64,000 nucleotides of DNA from Ignavibacterium sp. (GTDB taxonomy: Bacteria > Bacteroidota > Ignavibacteria > Ignavibacteriales > Ignavibacteriaceae): positions 2,671,116 through 2,735,115 of the forward strand of contig JAVSMP010000001.1 in NCBI GenBank assembly GCA_032027145.1, in the 5' to 3' direction. The notes under the pieces were generated by a model, which did no database searches, had not been told where the DNA came from, and saw nothing but the letters and a program-made list of their open reading frames with translations. Shown here one piece after another: positions 18,646 to 27,761 of this stretch; positions within the stretch are counted from its first letter, which is position 1, and each line of letters opens with the position of its first letter. Position numbers and translations under genes: made by a program.

Positions 18646-18849
18646 TTATCTAACGCTAAGTTTGTAAATGATAAAAAGTACTGCAAGTATAAATACTAAC
18701 CATAAAACAGGATTCTTTTTCTTACGCGTGTATTTCCTGTAGCTTGTAAACCCAAGTTTCCGTTTTCTTCGTTCTTGTTCATCTTCTTCAGGTTTATAAT
18801 GCCTGAATGGATAATCAAAAATTCTGTGTCTGGGTCTTTTCATTAACAT
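18646..18849 (-). CDS. Small basic single-pass membrane protein (unknown)
   Basis: This is a 67-residue protein. The first 45 residues are highly charged and mostly basic (KRPRHR, ERRKRKLG, YRKYTRKKK), and a single hydrophobic segment (about 48-63, WLVFILAVLFIIYKL) ends the chain. This suggests a tail-anchored protein with its basic part in the cytoplasm. It starts eight bases after the ftsY stop on the same strand and so is probably the last gene of the purF run. I do not recognise the family. A second ATG two codons in (18843) is an equally possible start. Confidence 0.7.
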   Translation of the reverse strand: MLMKRPRHRIFDYPFRHYKPEEDEQERRKRKLGFTSYRKYTRKKKNPVLWLVFILAVLFIIYKLSVR

Positions 18850-18857
18850 GTTCGAAC

Positions 18858-19784
18858 CTAATTAAATATTGCATTTACAAATGAATCAGGATTAAATTCC
18901 ATAAGGTCGTCAATACCTTCACCAACTCCGATAAATTTAACCGGAATTTTATGAGCAGCTACAATCTGGAAAACTACTCCGCCTTTAGCAGTGCCATCCA
19001 ATTTAGTAACAACTAAACCAGTAACGTTGGTAACTTTTGAGAATTCTTCAGTTTGTTTAACCGCATTTTGTCCCGTATTACCATCCAAAACTAAAAAAGT
19101 TTCATTTGGAGCAAGAGGTATAATTTTTTTAATAACCCGTCTTATCTTATCAAGCTCGTTCATAAGATTAGTTTTATTATGCAAACGACCAGCAGTATCA
19201 ATTAAAACAACATCATATTTTTCGTCAACTGCCTTTTTTAATGTATCAAAAACAACAGAAGATGGATCAGTACCTTTTGTGCTTTGAATAATATCTACTT
19301 CAGCTCGTTCAGCCCAGATTTCAAGTTGCTCATTAGCAGCAGCACGAAATGTATCAGCAGAGCCAATAATAACTTTTTTGCCTATCTTTTTGTAATTATG
19401 TGCTAATTTACCTACTGTTGTTGTCTTCCCTGCTCCGTTAACCCCTATAATAAGAATAACAAATGGTACATTTTCGTCAAAACCATTTGAAACTGAATTA
19501 TAAGAAACAACTTTTGTTAATTCTTCTTTAACAACTTCAATTATTTTTTCACTTGACCTTTCTTTTTCTAATTTAAGATTTTTCCTGACATTTTCAATTA
19601 TTCTTTCAGTTGTATCAAATCCTATATCAGAACTTAAAAGTATTTCTTCAATTTGATCAATTGATACTTCGTCAAGTACAGCTTTACCTGTTACAACTTC
19701 TGTAATCGAATTAACAATTTTATTTCGGGTTTTACTTAAACCTTCTTTTAATTTATTTAGATTAAAATTTTTAAACAGACTCAT
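18858..19784 (-). CDS. ftsY: Signal recognition particle receptor FtsY
   Basis: FtsY is the SRP-receptor GTPase that delivers ribosome-nascent chains to the Sec translocon. The 308 residues cover only the NG domains: G1 as GVNGAGKTTTVGKL (near 113), TFRAAANEQLEIW, the DTAGRLHNK G3 motif and the TKLDGTAKGG G4 region. There is no acidic A domain, as in many short FtsY proteins. The start overlaps pgsA by 14 bases. Placement in one unit with phospholipid synthesis (pgsA) fits membrane targeting, though the link is contextual. Confidence 0.96.
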   Translation of the reverse strand: MSLFKNFNLNKLKEGLSKTRNKIVNSITEVVTGKAVLDEVSIDQIEEILLSSDIGFDTTERIIENVRKNLKLEKERSSEKIIEVVKEELTKVVSYNSVSNGFDENVPFVILIIGVNGAGKTTTVGKLAHNYKKIGKKVIIGSADTFRAAANEQLEIWAERAEVDIIQSTKGTDPSSVVFDTLKKAVDEKYDVVLIDTAGRLHNKTNLMNELDKIRRVIKKIIPLAPNETFLVLDGNTGQNAVKQTEEFSKVTNVTGLVVTKLDGTAKGGVVFQIVAAHKIPVKFIGVGEGIDDLMEFNPDSFVNAIFN

Positions 19785-20343
19785 TTTTTTTCTTTTTTAT
19801 AAATTCAACTGCTCTGTAAACATAAGCAAGAAATGAAATAAACATTAAAACAATACTTGAAAAATAGAACAAAGTAAATATTAAACTATTTCTATCAATT
19901 CCCAGCAATATTAAAAGTACTACCATACCGATGCACAATACGGTAATCTTGCCAAGTATGTTTGAAGGTAAAACAGTTCCAAGTATTTTGGTAACGATTA
20001 AACCGCCAAAAAAAATAAGTATATCACGAAGAAATATTGTCAGGAAAAAGAATAAATTTATTTCGCCAATTAAAAACAATTTAATTACAACAACTGCCAT
20101 TGCAGCTTTATCAGCTAATGGATCAATAATTTTACCTAACTCTGTTATTTGATTTAATTTTCTGGCAAGATATCCATCAAGGATATCAGTAGCAGCAGCA
20201 AACAGACACAAGGCAAATGTAATATATCTTACTGATTGCAATTCATAATGATCAAGCAAAAACCAAAGAGGAATTACCAAAAGAAGTCTAAGTAAACTAA
20301 TTCCGTTTGATATCGTAAATATTTCCTGACTGGAAAATTTCAT
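19771..20343 (-). CDS. pgsA: CDP-diacylglycerol--glycerol-3-phosphate 3-phosphatidyltransferase
   Basis: This membrane enzyme makes phosphatidylglycerol phosphate from CDP-diacylglycerol and glycerol-3-phosphate. Its 190 residues match PgsA. The CDP-alcohol phosphotransferase signature DG-x2-AR-x8-G-x3-D-x3-D is complete (from DGYLARKL to DPLADK, near residues 58-80). Several hydrophobic segments follow (about 88-175). It overlaps the subtilase gene by four bases and ftsY by 14. The family is shared with other CDP-alcohol transferases, so the glycerol-3-phosphate substrate is the likely rather than proven one. Confidence 0.88.
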   Translation of the reverse strand: MKFSSQEIFTISNGISLLRLLLVIPLWFLLDHYELQSVRYITFALCLFAAATDILDGYLARKLNQITELGKIIDPLADKAAMAVVVIKLFLIGEINLFFFLTIFLRDILIFFGGLIVTKILGTVLPSNILGKITVLCIGMVVLLILLGIDRNSLIFTLFYFSSIVLMFISFLAYVYRAVEFIKKKKNESV

Positions 20344-23300
20344 CTTATGATTGCAAACTTTCCGAGTTTTTCCTCACCTTCATTTCTCATATTATCCAGT
20401 TGAACAATACGATAAATATATACACCGCTCGATATTCTATTTCCTGAAAAATCTTTTAGATAAAAATCTACACCACCATTACCATCATTTTCTTCTAATT
20501 CATATATTATTTGTCCATCTATAGACCAGATTGTAATCTTAGCCCTTTGAGGAAGATTTGCGAATGTTATCTTTTCTGCGTTTTCTTTCGTTGGATTTGG
20601 ATATACAAAAACACCTGATAAATCTTTTGCAAATGTTGATAATACCAGGTAACTGCCGGCTCCCGAGTTTATGGTAACTCCACCGGATGCTGCATCAGAA
20701 ATAAGATCTTTAATTCTTAAAACATACTCCTTCCCTATTGAACCTACTGGTTTATTACCAGTTAAATCAAGATAAATGATTTTGGGATCTGTTTGATCTA
20801 TATATACTGATGAAACTTTGTTATCTGGAGTAAAAATATAATTATTTGTATTTAAAGCTGAATTTTGATCTACCGGAAAATTAAATGTGAGTTTTATTTT
20901 ATATGAATTTATAATTTCAAAATTTGAAACATAAAATGAAGGATCTTCCGGGCTGGATATCGTTGTAAAAGTTAAAGTATCTGTTTGAATCGGCGAACCA
21001 TAAAAATCTCTAATATCTTTTATAACGATCTGATGCTCACCGTTTGAAAAATCTGAATTAAAAGTTAATAAATATGAATATTGATTATTTGCAGTGATAG
21101 AATTAGGATAACCAAAACCTAAAACATTAAATGACTGAAGATTATCAATTGTGTTTTTCATCTTTTCTGAAAAAGTAACAATAACACTTCTGTTACTGTT
21201 GCTGACAGCATTAATAGCGATTGCAGGTGTATGGGAATATACACTGATAATATTACTCATTCCCGAAAGCGGAATCAGGTTAAAAGGATTATACGACCGA
21301 ACTCCATAATAATAATTCTTATCTGGCTCTACAAAATTATCAATATAGCTTGGTTCAAAAACAAGTGAGTCAATCAAAATCAAATTATCGGGAGTTAATC
21401 CTTTGTAAATATAAAACCGTTCTGCAAGAGCAGACCATTTTAACTGTATAGCCGAAGCAGATATACTAAAACCATTTAAGCCAAGTGGTTTAGGAGCCTG
21501 CTCAGAAAAAGTAAATTCGATAAACTGTATTCCGTTTTCTGTGGGGAAAGCAACTTCAGGTACACCGTTATCGTTCAAATCGCCAACAAAAATCGAATTT
21601 GAATTTATATTCTCTCTGTATGAAACTACCCTGACAGATCCAAAATCATATTTGAAGATATAAGAGTATGGAAAAACAAAAAGAATTAACTCATCTGAAC
21701 CATCATTATCAAGGTCTTTAAGTCTGATACTATTTTCAGATCTTCTAAATGTGTTATTAAATTCTGTAGAAGCATCTATTAAAGCTTTATCAAATAAGAA
21801 ATTAACCTGATTATTTAAAATATTAAATACAACAAGTCTATAGAACGGTGAAATATCGAGATCCTCAACTGAATGTAATAAGACAGCTAATTCTTGTTTT
21901 CCATCACCATCAAAATCACCAGAAGTAAGATGTGCAGAAGAACCAAGAAAACCTGTCCGGATTACGAAGCCCTTTTCGAATTTATTATTTCCAGTAATTT
22001 TATATCCAAAAATATCACCATCCTGATCTACCATCCAGAATTCATTTATTGCATCCCCATCTATATCAGTAATTACAGCATTAGGAGAATTAATTATATT
22101 GAAACCAAATCCTGAAGGTGAGAAATTAGTAAGTGTAGCTACTTTATTAAGATTTAATGATGAATTTACTTCCCATACTTCAATGGTTGAGTCATTCAAA
22201 ACACTAAATATTTCAGTAATACCATCATTATCAACATCCTTTGCTAAAATCGGCCAAAACTTACCGCCAACATTAGAATATTTTTCTGTAAAAGAATAAG
22301 AGTTAGAACTGCTTTGTTCATCTATAAAGCCATCCCGAACAAAATAATCTAACAAGTCTGTTAAACCATTATTATTAAAGTCGCCAGCCGCTTTCACAAT
22401 TCTATCATTAAGTGAATCTACGAGAACAAATTCATTATTCTGAAAAGAATAAATTGATGATACTTTTGGTGATGTATTTTTTCTTATGATAATATCTTTT
22501 GAGTTATTTGATAAAGAAATTTGATTTTCAAAAACACTACCGGGCGGTAAAGTAAATGATTGTATATAATCTGTAGAAAGTTCAGCTTCAAATGAAGTTG
22601 AAATCAAGAAATCTGTGTTATTATCTTTTATTATCGTTTTTAATCCAACAAGATTTTCAGCTTCTAAGTAAATCTGATATAAAGAGTTTTGTACAATCAG
22701 ATCTTTTGGGATGAAACCATAATGAATAGACTTAACAAATTGATTATTAATAGTAAATCCATCCAAGGTAACAAAATTATAATCGGCAGTTCCATAAAGC
22801 TTATAATAAAGACGCACGATTGAAGGATCATCAGTATAAACAGAAGCAAGTATAGTTGTTTTATCACCATAGAATGCTGGAATTATTGAAATCAACTCAG
22901 TAACAGGCGCACTTCTGTCAACATAAAAATTAATTCTTTCTTCAAGCGTCCTCCCTGTTGTCTGATTTACAATTAACCTTAAAGTATAAACTGTATCTGC
23001 AAATCCTGAAACATCCAAATCCAATATTTCTTCATTTGCAATCTGATATTGCTGATTGCTAATCAAGCTGATCCAATTTTTAGGATTAAGTCCAATTCCA
23101 TAATCCATACTAAATGATGAAAAATAAGGAGACAGAACTGAAACTTTAATCGGAATATTATTGCCAGAGGTTGCAAAATCCTGAGTTGGCGAATGAAATT
23201 TTATTGCGGATGGAGCAGTAACCGAGAGAACTTTAAATAAATTTAATCTTCCTGCTCCACTTTTTATATCCCAGCCAGGTTCACCAATATCATCAGTTGT

Positions 23301-24551
23301 AGATTTAATAATCTGTTTTACTTCTTCATTAGTAAAATTATTAAGTGAAAGAATTAAAGCAGCGGCTGCAGAAACAAAAGGTGCTGATGCTGAAGTTCCG
23401 CTAATTTCAGCATAACCATTATTACGGGCAGTTGTTAAAATTGAAGAACCAGGGGCAACCAGATCAATTGTAGAACCGTAATTTGAACTTCCTGCAACAT
23501 AATCTTCACGGGTAGAATTACCAACAGAAATTACTTCCGAATAACCAGATGGATAATGCGGCAAATTCGAACCTGTATTTCCGGCACTTGCTACAAGCAC
23601 AACCCCTTGACTGTAGGCATACCTGATAACATCACGCAGTACATACGAAAATGCATTATCACCAAAACTCATATTAATAACTTTTGCACCTATTTGTACT
23701 GCGTAAAGAATTGCAGCGGCGGCATCATCTTCTTCACCGTATCCTCCAGGATCAAAGGCGCGCAGATTAAGTACTTTAATCAGCGGAGCTGCCCCGGATA
23801 TGCCAGAAAAATTATTTGTTTGAGCTGCTGCTATTCCTGCAATATAAGTTCCATGCCCATTTTCATCAAAAGGATCATTGTCCCAGTCTAAATAATCTCC
23901 TCCGGTTGAATCGAAAGGAAATCCCAATCTATCAGTAAAATCCCATCCCATATAATCATCGATAAAACCATTTCCATCATCATCAATTCCGTTTGTTCTT
24001 TTATCATTTCCAAATTGATCGATTCCAATTTCACCGGAGTTTATATAAATTTTATTTTTTAAGTCAGGATGATCATAATCCATTCCGGTATCAATAATAG
24101 CAAGCAAAACTGTATCAGAACCTTGAGTAATATCCCATGCATTGAATGCTTGTATCTTTTCCAATGCCCATTGCTGAGAGACAAGACTGTCATTAGGTAT
24201 AAAATCAATCTTGTAATTATTTGCTTGTTGTATGTATTCAATATCAGGATCATTAGAAAATATTGAGTTGAGATTTTCTGCATCAACATTTTCAAAAAAT
24301 TTTATTTTCAGAATTCTCTCCAATACTTCATCTCCCATCCCGAGACCTTTTGCAAAATAGTTAATTTGAAATTCGGGAAAATTAATTTGTCTGTTTGCAA
24401 ATGTATCAGAGATTTTCTGTTCCGAAACTTTGTCAGCTATAATACTAAGTGGTACATTGTTTTTATATTTAATAAAAAATGTTGTTTGTGCTATTGATGT
24501 AACCGAAAAAAGTATTGATGTGATAAAAAGAAAAGCTGGATTAAACTTCAT
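20340..24551 (-). CDS. Secreted subtilisin-family (S8) protease with FG-GAP repeats and T9SS sorting domain
   Basis: This is a 1403-residue exported protease. A signal peptide (1-21) and an inhibitor-like N-region (about 22-115) precede the peptidase S8 domain. The triad is intact: D154 in IIDTGMDYDHPD, H233 in NGHGTYIAG, S387 in GTSASAP, with N325 as the oxyanion residue. The middle holds at least six VCBS/FG-GAP Ca-binding-like repeats of the GDFDGDGKQEL type (about 730-1020). Fibronectin-like segments follow, and the last ~80 residues form a T9SS type A sorting domain (VYPNPTKENAE). It overlaps purF by 11 bases and pgsA by four, an odd place for a secreted protease. Confidence 0.92.
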   Translation of the reverse strand: MKFNPAFLFITSILFSVTSIAQTTFFIKYKNNVPLSIIADKVSEQKISDTFANRQINFPEFQINYFAKGLGMGDEVLERILKIKFFENVDAENLNSIFSNDPDIEYIQQANNYKIDFIPNDSLVSQQWALEKIQAFNAWDITQGSDTVLLAIIDTGMDYDHPDLKNKIYINSGEIGIDQFGNDKRTNGIDDDGNGFIDDYMGWDFTDRLGFPFDSTGGDYLDWDNDPFDENGHGTYIAGIAAAQTNNFSGISGAAPLIKVLNLRAFDPGGYGEEDDAAAAILYAVQIGAKVINMSFGDNAFSYVLRDVIRYAYSQGVVLVASAGNTGSNLPHYPSGYSEVISVGNSTREDYVAGSSNYGSTIDLVAPGSSILTTARNNGYAEISGTSASAPFVSAAAALILSLNNFTNEEVKQIIKSTTDDIGEPGWDIKSGAGRLNLFKVLSVTAPSAIKFHSPTQDFATSGNNIPIKVSVLSPYFSSFSMDYGIGLNPKNWISLISNQQYQIANEEILDLDVSGFADTVYTLRLIVNQTTGRTLEERINFYVDRSAPVTELISIIPAFYGDKTTILASVYTDDPSIVRLYYKLYGTADYNFVTLDGFTINNQFVKSIHYGFIPKDLIVQNSLYQIYLEAENLVGLKTIIKDNNTDFLISTSFEAELSTDYIQSFTLPPGSVFENQISLSNNSKDIIIRKNTSPKVSSIYSFQNNEFVLVDSLNDRIVKAAGDFNNNGLTDLLDYFVRDGFIDEQSSSNSYSFTEKYSNVGGKFWPILAKDVDNDGITEIFSVLNDSTIEVWEVNSSLNLNKVATLTNFSPSGFGFNIINSPNAVITDIDGDAINEFWMVDQDGDIFGYKITGNNKFEKGFVIRTGFLGSSAHLTSGDFDGDGKQELAVLLHSVEDLDISPFYRLVVFNILNNQVNFLFDKALIDASTEFNNTFRRSENSIRLKDLDNDGSDELILFVFPYSYIFKYDFGSVRVVSYRENINSNSIFVGDLNDNGVPEVAFPTENGIQFIEFTFSEQAPKPLGLNGFSISASAIQLKWSALAERFYIYKGLTPDNLILIDSLVFEPSYIDNFVEPDKNYYYGVRSYNPFNLIPLSGMSNIISVYSHTPAIAINAVSNSNRSVIVTFSEKMKNTIDNLQSFNVLGFGYPNSITANNQYSYLLTFNSDFSNGEHQIVIKDIRDFYGSPIQTDTLTFTTISSPEDPSFYVSNFEIINSYKIKLTFNFPVDQNSALNTNNYIFTPDNKVSSVYIDQTDPKIIYLDLTGNKPVGSIGKEYVLRIKDLISDAASGGVTINSGAGSYLVLSTFAKDLSGVFVYPNPTKENAEKITFANLPQRAKITIWSIDGQIIYELEENDGNGGVDFYLKDFSGNRISSGVYIYRIVQLDNMRNEGEEKLGKFAIIR

Positions 24552-26022
24552 ACATCTCCTTTTTGAAGCTAGTATCTATTTTTGTTGGATACTGACCTGA
24601 AAAACAAGCTGTACAAAAATTATCTTTACCTGCTTCAGAAACTGCTTCCAACATCTCTTCGATAGTTAAGTATTCCAAGCTATCTACTTCAAGATACTTT
24701 TTAATCTCTTTTATATCTCCTTTTTTTTGGAAAGCAATTAATTCCTCACTGCTTGGAAAATCCATCCCATAAAAACAGGGATACATTATTGGTGGAGATG
24801 ATATTCTTAGATGAACAGCTTTTGGTTTTGCTTCTTTAATTAAGTGAACAAGTTGTTTTGATGTAGTACCGCGGACAATCGAATCATCAACAAGAACTAT
24901 TGTTCTACCTTCGAGAACACCTTTAACGATATTAAACTTGATTCTTACTCCCATTTCTCTGTTTGATTGACCAGGTTTAATAAAAGTTCGCCCAATATAA
25001 TGACTCCTTATCAAACCGATTTCTAATCTTGAATCAATTCCCATCTTTTCTAATTCCCGTGCATATCCTAATGCAGTAGTGTTTGAACTATCAGGAACAC
25101 TAATTACAAAAACTTTATCTCCATCAGGGTCCACAACAGGATGATTTTTTGCAAGAACCTTTCCTAGTCTTCTGCGCATTTTATCAACATTATGTCCGAA
25201 GATAAAACTATCGGGGCGTGAAAAATATATATATTCGAAAACACAATATTTCTTTGGCTGATGGTCGCCATTTATTTTATAAGATTTTATTTGTTTGGTC
25301 TTAATAACTTCATCATCAATAACTATAAGTTCACCTGGTTCAACTTCTCTGACAAAGTCTGCATGTTGAATGTCAAATGCACAGGTTTCAGAGGCAGCCA
25401 AAAAAGCATTACCAAGTTTTCCGATTGATAATGGTCTGAATCCAAGCGGATCCCTTGCTGCAATTAATTTATCATCAGTTAAAATAACAAGGCAATACGC
25501 GCCTTCAATTCGTCTCAATGCTTCTACTATCTGATCAATCTGATTATCAAGTCTGCTTCGAGCAATTAAATGTAGGATAACTTCTGTATCGCTTGTAGTT
25601 TGAAAAATAGCACCTTCATTTACTAACTCTTCACGAAGTTCTTTTGCATTTGTCAGATTTCCGTTATGTGCAACAGCCAGATTCCCCATTCGATAATTAA
25701 CCATAAACGGCTGAATATTCTTTCTTGATTTAGCAGTGCCTGTTGTAGAGTATCTATTATGTCCGATTGCTGAATTACCAATCAAAACATCTGAAAGTAA
25801 TGACAGATCTTCAAATACTTCCGAAACTAATCCCTCACCTTTAACAATATTAAAGTGAGGTTTATTATCACCATTAAACGACCTTGTAACAATTCCGCTG
25901 GCTTCCTGTCCCCGATGCTGTAAAGCATGCAACCCATAATATACCTGAGCAGAAGCACCTTCATAACCATATATCCCAAATATACCGCAATAAGAAATAG
26001 GTTTATCTTCTATGTAATTCAT
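24541..26022 (-). CDS. purF: Amidophosphoribosyltransferase
   Basis: PurF catalyses the first committed step of purine synthesis, making 5-phosphoribosylamine from PRPP and glutamine. The 493-residue protein carries an 11-residue propeptide before the N-terminal nucleophile Cys12 (YCGIFGIYG), so it must be processed. The PRPP site is VLVDDSIVRGTTSKQ near residue 360. Cysteines in KYCVFEY, MYPCFYG and FCTACFSG match the [4Fe-4S] ligand pattern of the Bacillus-type enzyme. It is the first gene of the purF-subtilase-pgsA-ftsY run. Confidence 0.96.
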   Translation of the reverse strand: MNYIEDKPISYCGIFGIYGYEGASAQVYYGLHALQHRGQEASGIVTRSFNGDNKPHFNIVKGEGLVSEVFEDLSLLSDVLIGNSAIGHNRYSTTGTAKSRKNIQPFMVNYRMGNLAVAHNGNLTNAKELREELVNEGAIFQTTSDTEVILHLIARSRLDNQIDQIVEALRRIEGAYCLVILTDDKLIAARDPLGFRPLSIGKLGNAFLAASETCAFDIQHADFVREVEPGELIVIDDEVIKTKQIKSYKINGDHQPKKYCVFEYIYFSRPDSFIFGHNVDKMRRRLGKVLAKNHPVVDPDGDKVFVISVPDSSNTTALGYARELEKMGIDSRLEIGLIRSHYIGRTFIKPGQSNREMGVRIKFNIVKGVLEGRTIVLVDDSIVRGTTSKQLVHLIKEAKPKAVHLRISSPPIMYPCFYGMDFPSSEELIAFQKKGDIKEIKKYLEVDSLEYLTIEEMLEAVSEAGKDNFCTACFSGQYPTKIDTSFKKEMYEV

Positions 26023-26054
26023 TTTAATCCGATTTAGTATGAAAAAATTATAAA

Positions 26055-26062
26055 CAAAATTA
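26055..26062 (-). promoter_or_regulatory. Possible -7 promoter element of the purF run
   Basis: On the minus strand this reads TAATTTTG, a full match to TAnnTTTG, 33 bases before the purF ATG. No good TTG is seen at the -33 position, so the call is weak. Confidence 0.35.
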
Positions 26063-26113
26063 AGTAATAGTACATATTTTATGAAATTTGAAATTACTGT
26101 AAATATTTTTTTA

Positions 26114-26130
26114 AAAAGAATAATTCTTTT
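26114..26130. repeat. Perfect 8-bp inverted repeat between divergent genes
   Basis: AAAAGAAT and ATTCTTTT flank a single central A. It lies between the divergent purF and CoA-binding protein genes, a place where an operator could serve either. A/T-only composition makes chance likely. Confidence 0.25.
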
Positions 26131-26178
26131 GTGAATGAATTATTTTAATTTTAATGTAAAAATAAAAGGAATTTTATA

Positions 26179-26655
26179 ATGGATTTATCAGTAATAGAAT
26201 CATTTACAAAACAAAAGAATATAGCTGTTGTTGGTGTATCGTCAAAAGGCAAAGGATTTGGAGCCTCAGTTTTTAAACATCTGAAAGATAACAACTATAA
26301 TGCTTTTGCTGTTAATAAGAACGGCGGGACCTTAAATGATATTAAACTTTATAATTCACTTTCTTCTATTGAACATACTATTGATGGAGTTATTACTGTT
26401 GTGCCGCCATTTGAAACAGAAAATATAGTTAAAGAAGCCAAAGAGTTAGGTATAAAATTTATCTGGATGCAGCAAGGATCAGAATCGAATAATGCTATTA
26501 ACTACTGTAAAGAAAACGGAATGCTGGTTGTATCAGGCGAATGTATTTTGATGTTTGTTGAACCGGTAAAATCAATTCATAAGTTTCACCGCTGGATTGA
26601 TAAAGTTACAGGAAAAGTTACAGGAAAATTTCCACAAGCTGAAAAAGCGAATTAA
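26179..26655 (+). CDS. CoA-binding (Rossmann-fold) domain protein
   Basis: This 158-residue protein belongs to the CoA_binding/YccU group, a stand-alone version of the nucleotide-binding domain of succinyl-CoA ligase. The pattern is VVGVSSKGKGFGASVFKHL near residue 17, ITVVPPFETENIVKEA in the middle, and FIWMQQGSES near 95. The Cys in SGECILMF corresponds to the conserved position before the C-terminal helix. An AAGGA site lies 10 bases before the ATG. The cellular role of this family is not well defined. Confidence 0.88.
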   Translation: MDLSVIESFTKQKNIAVVGVSSKGKGFGASVFKHLKDNNYNAFAVNKNGGTLNDIKLYNSLSSIEHTIDGVITVVPPFETENIVKEAKELGIKFIWMQQGSESNNAINYCKENGMLVVSGECILMFVEPVKSIHKFHRWIDKVTGKVTGKFPQAEKAN

Positions 26656-26657
26656 TC

Positions 26658-26721
26658 TTATGGAATAATTGAATAACTGAATAGTGGATTGATGTATCCT
26701 GATATATATATTATTCCATAA
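26658..26721. repeat. 12-bp perfect inverted repeat between convergent genes
   Basis: Arms at 26658-26669 (TTATGGAATAAT) and 26710-26721 (ATTATTCCATAA) are perfect complements, separated by 40 bases. It fills the gap between the ends of the CoA-binding and MetX-like genes. It may act as a bidirectional terminator or be a small inverted-repeat element. Confidence 0.45.
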
Positions 26722-26744
26722 TACAAATACTCCTATATTCTTTA

Positions 26745-27761
26745 CTAATCTAAAAAATTTGCAATCTCCTCTCTCACTCTGTCTATTTCACATGAAACTG
26801 CGAGATGACCGCAATTATTATCAAGTACTAAAAGTCTCGATGAAGTTAAGTTAGCAAGATCAATTGCTTCAGAAGGGTTTAGCAATAAATCCGATTTGCT
26901 TACAATGATGAACATTTTAGCTATGATCTTTTCAGATGCTTCTGTCATTGATTCATTTGTATCTCTGGAAATATCATGTTTCATCATAGCTTTTAATTGT
27001 GTAAGATAATTTTGTAATGTAAAAATCTTTTTTGATTCCTTATCAAATGAATCCAGATAATTTTGAAATTCAGACCTGTCAATATCTTTAGTAACATAAT
27101 CAGGAGTTCTGGCAAAGTTAGCTGATAGTATTTCTGATAACCTGGTTACCTCCCTTTCACTCATTCCGCAATTTAAAGATGACTCAATCAGATTTTGTTG
27201 AGTTGCCATCCATAAAAGATCTGAACTGCTTAATCGTGGTGTAGCGACATAACCAATTATTTTTTTAGCAAACTCAGGATATGTAACAGCCATTTGAAGA
27301 ACCTGCATGCTACCCATCGACCCGCCGATTGCTGCATAAATTCTATTTAATCCGAAATGTTCAGTAAGCAATTTGTAATTTGCATTTACCATATCAGAAA
27401 TTGATAAGCTATAAAACACAGAATCGGATATATCAGAGTTTGAAATCGAGGATGATACTCCATTTCCTAATGCATCCACTGCAATTATAAAATATTTTGT
27501 TGTATCAATAAACTTGTATTTATTTATCAGGATTCCGATCGCTTCTGAGTTGCCTCCGAACCAGCTGCAATAAAGCACAACATTGGATGAATCTTTACTA
27601 ATAGAGCCGAAAGTTCTATAGCCAATTTTACAATTATTGATAGTATAGCCGGCTTCTGTTTCAAAACTATTTATCTGATAGAACTTCTGTATTGATTGAG
27701 CATTCAAACAAATGTCTAACGAAAGTAAAAATAACAAGGTCAAGAAAAATGTTTTTCTCAT
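26745..27761 (-). CDS. Secreted alpha/beta hydrolase, MetX (homoserine O-acetyltransferase)-like
   Basis: The 338 residues open with a signal peptide (1-22, ending CLNAQ) and then the MetX-type alpha/beta fold. The nucleophile elbow is AAIGGSMGSMQ (S148), with D291 in VSKSDLLLNP and H319 in NNCGHLAV completing a triad. The GGSMG elbow and the preceding DALGNG segment are characteristic of homoserine acetyltransferase relatives. The family is normally cytoplasmic, so the export signal points to a different substrate outside the cytoplasm, perhaps an ester or amide. No methionine genes are adjacent. Confidence 0.82.
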   Translation of the reverse strand: MRKTFFLTLLFLLSLDICLNAQSIQKFYQINSFETEAGYTINNCKIGYRTFGSISKDSSNVVLYCSWFGGNSEAIGILINKYKFIDTTKYFIIAVDALGNGVSSSISNSDISDSVFYSLSISDMVNANYKLLTEHFGLNRIYAAIGGSMGSMQVLQMAVTYPEFAKKIIGYVATPRLSSSDLLWMATQQNLIESSLNCGMSEREVTRLSEILSANFARTPDYVTKDIDRSEFQNYLDSFDKESKKIFTLQNYLTQLKAMMKHDISRDTNESMTEASEKIIAKMFIIVSKSDLLLNPSEAIDLANLTSSRLLVLDNNCGHLAVSCEIDRVREEIANFLD

